Source of the DNA: Sweltsa coloradensis
Taxonomy: Eukaryota > Arthropoda > Insecta > Plecoptera > Chloroperlidae
Reading direction: 5' to 3'
NCBI GenBank assembly: GCA_024449915.1
Contig: JAMZAV010003140.1
Span: forward strand, 1 to 64,000
DNA: 64,000 bases
Within the stretch, counting starts at the first letter, position 1. Every line of letters begins with the position of its first letter. Position numbers and translations under genes: made by a program. This document shows, in pieces, positions 57,850 to 64,000 of this stretch. The notes below the pieces were generated by a model that made no database searches, was not told the origin of the DNA, and saw nothing but the letters and a program-made list of their open reading frames with translations.

Positions 57850-58874
57850 TAAAGGAATGTATTGTTTTCATATACACAGCCATCCACCCTCAATAAGCCT
57901 ACTGCAATTACTATAGTGGTATTTTAAGGCGATTACTGATTATTCATTACGCACAAGCTTCTTTCAAGTCATGTTTAATTATTGTAGCAAGGACGCTGGA
58001 GCTAAACAGGGGACCGATATCACAAGGTTCTATTTTCACATCATCTCTTAGATTTCGCTTTCTCGTTACTTTTAATGAGATTTCATCTAACGTATTATTT
58101 CCAAGTTTTGATTAGTTTTCTCGGGTATTTTAAGAAAGTAAAGAGTATCAAGCAAATATAAATAAAAAGGAGAAAGAAACTCCAGCTCTTCCAGATAGTT
58201 TCTTTAAAAAAATTTGGTTTGTCAATGTTTGTTATTGAGAACTTACAATCATATCGGACTTATGCACACTTTAAGTTTCTTCTCGCCAATTTTGTTTGAA
58301 GAAGCGCAATTTAGTTTACGTCATACGCAGGCGTTGATAATGATTATAAATATTTCGTTTTTAGCCAGATGTAAAATCATTTTAATTAAAACTTCATGGA
58401 AATAAAGTGTTTTAGTAATATGATATTGATATCAAGATAGGTATAGTAAAAGTTTATCTATAGATCCGCTAACTATAGTTTTGTAATAACTGCAATCTGA
58501 ATGTATAGATAGATTCAAATGCATAAGATATCATCAGTAATTTAATTATTTTTAAAAATATAAACCGTTAGCTACTGAATACAATACCTCAATCAAAGCT
58601 TATTCATACTCATTACATTTCCAATTCCAATAATACCGAAACAATTAAAACATCATTCATTGGGTTCTGAATATTCACGGTTTTGCCTTGCAATTCTCTA
58701 AAGTTCTTGATCGAGATATATAACTTACCCCCCCCCCACACACACACACACAAACATTTTTTTTAAAGAGGAGCAGTGTAAATAAAATAAAAGTGGCTCG
58801 AACAAGTGTGCGTGGTTAATTAAAAAGGGAAAGTTCAAAAGCATGTTTGAGATGACTCAATCCCAGTGTTCGTC
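57850..58874. other. AT-rich intergenic sequence
   Basis: No gene. A short C tract followed by a CA repeat lies at about 58731-58752. Confidence 0.45.
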
Positions 58875-59060
58875 TTCACGACAGATTATGAGCATAGTAA
58901 TGCACTAAGGCTATTTGAGACGATGAATGATGATAGATGAGGATGAAGGACGATTACAAAAAATATTATTGTCTTCGGCGGGATTGGAACCCACGTCCTC
59001 GTAGAGCCATACGCTTTGGACCAGCGCTCTAAACGTATGTGCCACCGCGAACGGCTTTCA
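58875..59060 (-). repeat. tRNA-derived SINE, family 2, independent copy
   Basis: On the minus strand the head carries GTGGCACATACGTTTAGAGC and the B-box GTGGGTTCCAATCCCGCCG, followed by the CGTCCTTCATCCTCATCTATC tail seen in the copies inside units A-C. This head is the best preserved of the family and is close to a tRNA in layout. Confidence 0.6.
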
Positions 59061-59331
59061 CGACTGAAGAAAATCTTGAAAAAGCTTTCAGTCAGAGTTT
59101 CTGGTGGGGGATTCGGACCAGTCCTTCCGTATCGGAGTCTAACGCGTTACGTTTTAGCTATACCTAGCATTTGCGAATATTCTAGTAATAATCCTCGAAA
59201 AGTTGGGTCATTACAATCAATTTAAAGAATTTGCCAAGTAATCTACCACACCCTTGCGCTGAATCCAGCAACAGTTTGTCGTCGATGTAACAGAGTGGAG
59301 TAGCCTGTTGCATCGAGCCATGGTGTCATGA

Positions 59332-59395
59332 CAGGGTCCACTAGATACTTATGCTAAGCTGCTGTTAGCAGCTGTTAGGTATCTAGTGGACCCTG
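59332..59395. mobile_element. 64-bp palindromic micro-element with 9-bp target duplication
   Basis: Perfect 17-bp inverted ends CAGGGTCCACTAGATAC / GTATCTAGTGGACCCTG enclose 30 bp that is itself partly palindromic (AGCTGCTGTTAGCAGCT). The 9-mer GTGTCATGA flanks it directly at 59323-59331 and 59396-59404. Confidence 0.75.
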
Positions 59396-59747
59396 GTGTC
59401 ATGAGGGGTAGTCTGAAATGTGATGTGCTCAACGTTTCATAACAAGACTGATCAAAGCTTCATAATGTTACTTCTCTTTTCGCCATTTAGTTTGTGCGTG
59501 TGTCATGTCCGATTGACATACGCTTGAATATTTGCATTTCCCTTCAACAAGGATGTTTTGGTAACCCTGCGGGCTAGGGGGCGGGGATAGCCCCACCCAA
59601 ACTGTCAATATTCGGAACCTCCACTAAAAACGATATTTGACTTTAGTAACAGAACGTATTTTTAACCTTGTCGTATTCCTCTTTGTACATGTCTCCTCCA
59701 CCAGCTACAACATTGAAAGCTTTCAAAAAACGTATTATTTTATTTTA

Positions 59748-60179
59748 TTGGATGAGCGTTGCGAGCGAAGAGAAGATTTCATTTCACTACACTGGAGAAA
59801 AAAATACGGAATGATTTTTTTGTATTTTTGTGTGTTTGTTAACACGATTCCGGCTAAACCGATACTCCAATTTAGATTAAATTTTTTATATTCGTGGGAA
59901 ATTTGAGCGGAATCAAAAACTTATTTCTCATGTAATTGCAATTTTTCAATTTTTATCGATTTTTTCAATTTCTTCGACTTTTAACACCGACATGCTTTTT
60001 CCGTTTGTAATGATTTTTTCACAGAACCTTAATTTTATGCATTAATATATTTGTGTGAAATTTGAGCGTAATCAAATAATTATTTCTTATGAAAATCGCA
60101 ATTTTATGCTTTTTTTCGTTTTTAAACAATTACGCTCATCCAACAACGCGCCTGAAAAAGCGTTTGCGAAGCTTCCTAG
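59748..60179 (+). mobile_element. TGGATGAGCG-family element, subfamily 2
   Basis: It starts TTGGATGAGCGTTGCGAGCG and ends GCGAAGCTTCCTAG. It is a shorter version of 32151-32947, with fewer internal repeat units. Flanked by TTTA at 59744-59747 and 60180-60183, a possible short target duplication. Confidence 0.7.
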
Positions 60180-60314
60180 TTTATTATTTTAAACAACCCG
60201 ATAGGACAGATGATTGAGCTTCTAAATGATCCAGACTATATCCCTCTGCATTCTGAGTCAGAGCCTGGTTTGCTCGAGCTCCCTGATACTTTTATAAAAT
60301 GTGCACCGCACACG

Positions 60315-60345
60315 GAAGGGGAGGGGGGGGGGGGAGAAGGGAGAT
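60315..60345 (+). other. G-rich tract, potential G-quadruplex
   Basis: GGAAGGGGAGGG followed by a long G run and AGAAGGG. Confidence 0.35.
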
Positions 60346-60781
60346 TCTTCGAAAACTTAATTATTTAATCTGTTAAGTTTGTCTGCCTGAACATGAAACT
60401 GGCTCCCCGAGATCGTTTGTTTAGCCTCGGGCTTCCATGCACTCATCTGTGATTCCTTTCCTTCTTAGCTAAACCTAACACCAGACCTCAAACATTGATA
60501 TCAGACACCGACAAACTCAATTAACCACTTGTTTGTTTGTTCTGGTGATCAGCACAATGATGGCGTACCGTGGTGGGTGGAAGTTTGTCTGAAGACGACG
60601 GGAGTACGATTATCCGCGCTCGAATCACAGGGAGGAAATTGTGGTCGACGAAACGAAAGGAAAGTAGAGAGCGAGAGCAGATCCCTTTGAACCCGAGCCT
60701 GGTTCAATTACCCTTGGTCGGGAAACTGGACTGCGGAACATCTAACATAACGCTGATGATAATAATATGTTATAGCAGGTA

Positions 60782-61135
60782 ATTTGTGGTTCGTTTGTCT
60801 TGTGGTTGGAGGCTCTGCTTCCAATGCAGAAAATCCAAGATTCGATTCTCGCTTTGGGTAGAAGTTTCTAACGTCTGATTTGGACTTGAGTCCATCAGAT
60901 CTCAGCTTATGTGTAAACGGTGACTTTGTAACCGGCATAGTAACGAGGCACATAATACATTCTAAGGTTGTCCCGAATTGATTCTGGCACTGTCTGCTGG
61001 TGGAATCGTGTCCAAATTGATTGATCGGTGTTTGCTACTTAAATATGCCGGTCTCTTGTTGGGCATTGTTCGCTCGTCTTTGGTGTCGGCGCCTACAGGG
61101 TTGGCTTGGTCTGCTTTAAATTTAATCCCAATTGA
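60782..61135 (+). repeat. tRNA-derived SINE, family 4, uninterrupted copy
   Basis: Head with TTCGTTTGTCTTGTGGTTGG and AAGATTCGATTCTCGC (degenerate B box), a GTGTAAACGGTGACTTTG core, then CTTAAATATGCCGGTCTC and the GCGCCTACAGGGTTGGCTTG end. It serves as the reference for the interrupted copy at 50000-50960. Confidence 0.75.
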
Positions 61136-63333
61136 AATCATTTTGGTAACTGCAATACATTTTTTAAATTAAGTTTGATATATTTATTTTTTAAATTTTT
61201 TTTTACCTTGTAAGTATAAGAGCGTGGCTTCAAAATAAATAATTTTGTTATTTGTGCTCTTCTTATTCACTAACAACACTATTGGTGGCAAAATTGTGTG
61301 TGTTTTACTAATGTCCTTCATAGCGTTGCCATTAATAATAAATTCGGTTCACACCAAATTTTACACCGGACTTAGAATGTTTCGATGTTTCGATGCACAG
61401 ATCTTTATCGGAAACAGTACAGAATTGAATTCACTGGGCAATTTTATTGAGGGCCAAGTTTTATAAAAATTAGTTTCAAACTACACTCACACTAAATTTA
61501 TTCTGTCTTCTTCCTTGCATTTACGTCTATGTAGTAAACAGAACACTATGAAACTAACAAATAAACCGAAACAATGCAATAACGCCATTTAATCGTCAAA
61601 CATTCCAAGGAAACAAAGAAGGGCACTAAATACTAATAGGATTACCAAATTGCAAACAAAAATGCTTTCAATGTACAAATAATACAAAGCTTATATATTG
61701 CATATCCGATATTTATGAAGTTTCATAATAATATACCAAGTTTTTTTTAATGGAGATATTTAAGAGGTCTAGTATCGAGCTTTGAAGTAGATGTTAAAGT
61801 TTCTAATGGGATGTCACCCAAATGGGAAAACTTTCCAGACTTCGAGTCTTAATAGAGACGTTATAAAAATCAGATGATCAATTCCAAACGAATATGAATG
61901 GCAAACTGTGTACCGTGAATCTTAATAAGGTTTGGAGTAGGTATCGCCTATTCGTAACGCACATATGGTTTCATTCGATGTAGAACATATGTTTATCAAT
62001 TGCGTTTCTATTTGTACTCATTCTGTCAAGTCATTGTTATTAACACACATATAAGACAAATATACAAAACAGTATTCACAATAGACTTTGGTATGTAGTA
62101 ATAACAAATTCATATCTTTTGCGATGTTGTGGTAACCGATAAATTTTATTAGAAGTTTGTAAAAAAAGTGTTTGTTCAATAAGAAAACAAATAAAATAAA
62201 TAATTATTATATTGGAATGTTCATTGAATTATAGTTGTACACAATAATCTTTTGTTAGATTTGAATTGCTATCAGTGACACTTCAGTAAATTTGTAAAAA
62301 CCATATGGTGTGCTCTGCAATTGATCCATTTCTAGGCATTTATATCCTTGACTCGGTGGTTGTGGTCAAATCCACTCAGTATAAATCATCGCAACTGAAA
62401 CTAGTTGTTTCTTTTAATAAGTTCTACACCGTAACAGAAAAGTATAAAAGTAATATATAAATGCATAAACTACCACCAAGCACTAACTATTTTATTCTTC
62501 TATGTCCTCCTAAAATTTGAACACAACAATGCAGTGTTATAAAACGATATTATAGCACGACTGCTATAGAACTGAAATTATATCATACATTGTTGAAATA
62601 GTCCATGTAAAATGTTCTCAAATCCGGCAAATACTATTAATGTTTGTTTTTGTTTAAGATCATAATCATATTACAGATCTTGAACTCTCTATGAATGTTT
62701 AAACCACTACATAACTTTACGAATAAAGAATACTTTTTTATTTTCATTTGTATTCAACTACTGGAGAGAAAATGAACTAATCAGGTTTATAAACTTAGAA
62801 TAGACAGTGAGTTCCATTTTATCTTATTTCATATGTTTGAAATTTGTTAAACAATAAAATACTTGTTACAGATAAGCAAATACAATGATGCATGTTCTTG
62901 TTCATCCTATCACATACATACCTGTATATATGATAAGTCCCAGAAGGATCATCAGGTGAAAACTTTTGTCGCCCCCAGCCATTCAGGATGGGCTTTATGT
63001 TCTCTTTTCTTTCCCAACCTGTCAACCCTTCTCCAATGTAAACTAAACCAGCCATCAGGCCTTTTCCACACTTTGAATACATATGTGTGAAATTGTAATG
63101 CCAGAGCTAGCAGTACAACACACATCAAGAGCACGCACTTCAGTGGTAACACACATATGACCATATAAGTAAATAGAAGACAGTATCATTGCAAAGCTAT
63201 ATTCAGACATTATGAGAACTGTGAGTAGGACTATATTACTCCATGTACGCCACCGATTCCATCTCTCTTTCTTGACTACCAACCTTTAATTAGGTGATCG
63301 TAGATAAGATAAATATTTAATTAGATTTAACTG
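61136..63333. other. AT-rich intergenic sequence
   Basis: No gene or recognisable repeat. Open frames here are short and without known domains. Confidence 0.45.
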
Positions 63334-63543
63334 ATGAAATGGTTTGTTCACTTCACTCGTTATTACCAAAGGTATAGGTACCTGAGATACCTGTGCGCTG
63401 CCAGTGTTTGGAATTCCCTGCCTCTGGACATCCGTGACGTGAGTCACGGATCTCTGATAAGGCGTTTAAAAGATCCATTCAAGATCACTTCAGATAACAA
63501 ATGGTTGCCTGATTGGCCTAGAGTTGACGAACACAGCTATTAA
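63334..63543 (+). mobile_element. LINE ORF2 C-terminal remnant
   Basis: The peptide contains ASVWNSLPLDIRD, the WNSLP block that closes ORF2 of CR1/Jockey/RTE-type LINEs, followed by a basic stretch. The upstream reverse transcriptase is absent, as expected for a 5'-truncated copy. Confidence 0.65.
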
Positions 63544-63772
63544 AAATGGGTCTTTGATACCGGCTACATTCACTAGATCTTTATTTCATTTATTACTTTC
63601 ATATTAATAAACTGTATAGTCAACATTAACGATATCATCCTTATATAAGAGAAAGTTATGTTACTTTATTATTTTATTAGTGTTAAGAATGGGACAGGAT
63701 CACTGCGCTAGATGAGCCACAAAGGTCTGCTTTACTGTCTTGATTCTGTAATGTTTGTATCATGTGTACAAA

Positions 63773-64000
63773 CTAGGAAAACGCTTAAGTCCCGCCGCGT
63801 TGTTGGATGAGCGTAATTGGTGCATTGAGCTGCCATGTGTTACGCGGATTTTCTGTTGTTCTGTGAAAAAATCATTACTTAGTCAAAGATTTTTTTTAAA
63901 TTAAATTAAATTAAATAAAAAAATAACTTAATTTTTTTAATAAATCGTAATTTTTAACAAAGAAAAAAATCGTAAAATTGCAATTTTCATAAGAAATAAA
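63773..64000 (-). repeat. TGGATGAGCG-family element, cut by window edge
   Basis: It begins CTAGGAAAACGCTTAAGTCC and continues through GCGTTGTTGGATGAGCGTAA into the A/T-rich body. The other end lies beyond the window. Confidence 0.65.

Noticed and set aside
58975..59055. Functional tRNA gene on the minus strand
   Set aside because: A- and B-box-like words are present, but the sequence continues into the SINE tail shared with 10940, 22105 and 39115, and stem pairing is imperfect.

Overview
The window looks like AT-rich, repeat-dense nuclear DNA from an invertebrate animal. The evidence is a SIAH-type RING/zinc-finger E3 ligase fused to RCC1 repeats, a BEL/Pao retroelement fragment, hAT elements with 8-bp target duplications, tRNA-derived SINEs and LINE 3' ends. 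I cannot assign the phylum. There are no bacterial-type operons, rRNA genes or CRISPR arrays.

Only two intact protein-coding genes can be supported. They are tandem paralogs at 23102-25108 and 40051-42003, both on the + strand, each with an intronless CDS. Both encode an unusual chimera: an N-terminal RCC1-type beta-propeller, then a RING finger, two SIAH-type zinc fingers and a SIAH/TRAF-like substrate-binding domain. A third copy at 11907-13938 is riddled with small indels. It is either a pseudogene or badly polished sequence. All three start one base after a pyrimidine-rich AG, so a spliced 5' UTR exon upstream is likely.

Layout. 1-8.4 kb: repeats, including a pair of ~0.67-kb inverted arms 2.9 kb apart, an alternating ~145-bp satellite, and a hAT element that carries a second block of that satellite. 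9.7-19.7 kb: duplication unit A with the broken gene copy. 19.8-20.9 kb: 3' part of a BEL/Pao element. 20.9-30.6 kb: unit B with an intact gene. 30.5-31.2 kb: SINE cluster. 31.6-32.0 kb: promoter-like segment with a perfect CRE. 32.1-34.8 kb: related non-autonomous elements, two forming a ~780-bp inverted repeat. 35.7-43.3 kb: unit C, a more diverged unit with the second intact gene; its first part also matches 5.9-9.5 kb. 43.3-64 kb: no convincing gene, mainly SINEs, LINE remnants, MITEs, a hAT element and microsatellites.

The organising theme is a locus that amplifies an RCC1-RING-SIAH ligase gene by ~10-kb segmental duplication while being invaded by many small transposons. Because the units are paralogous, several insertions can be read against an empty site inside the same window, including the satellite-bearing hAT element and a 34-bp perfect palindrome flanked by 9-bp direct repeats.
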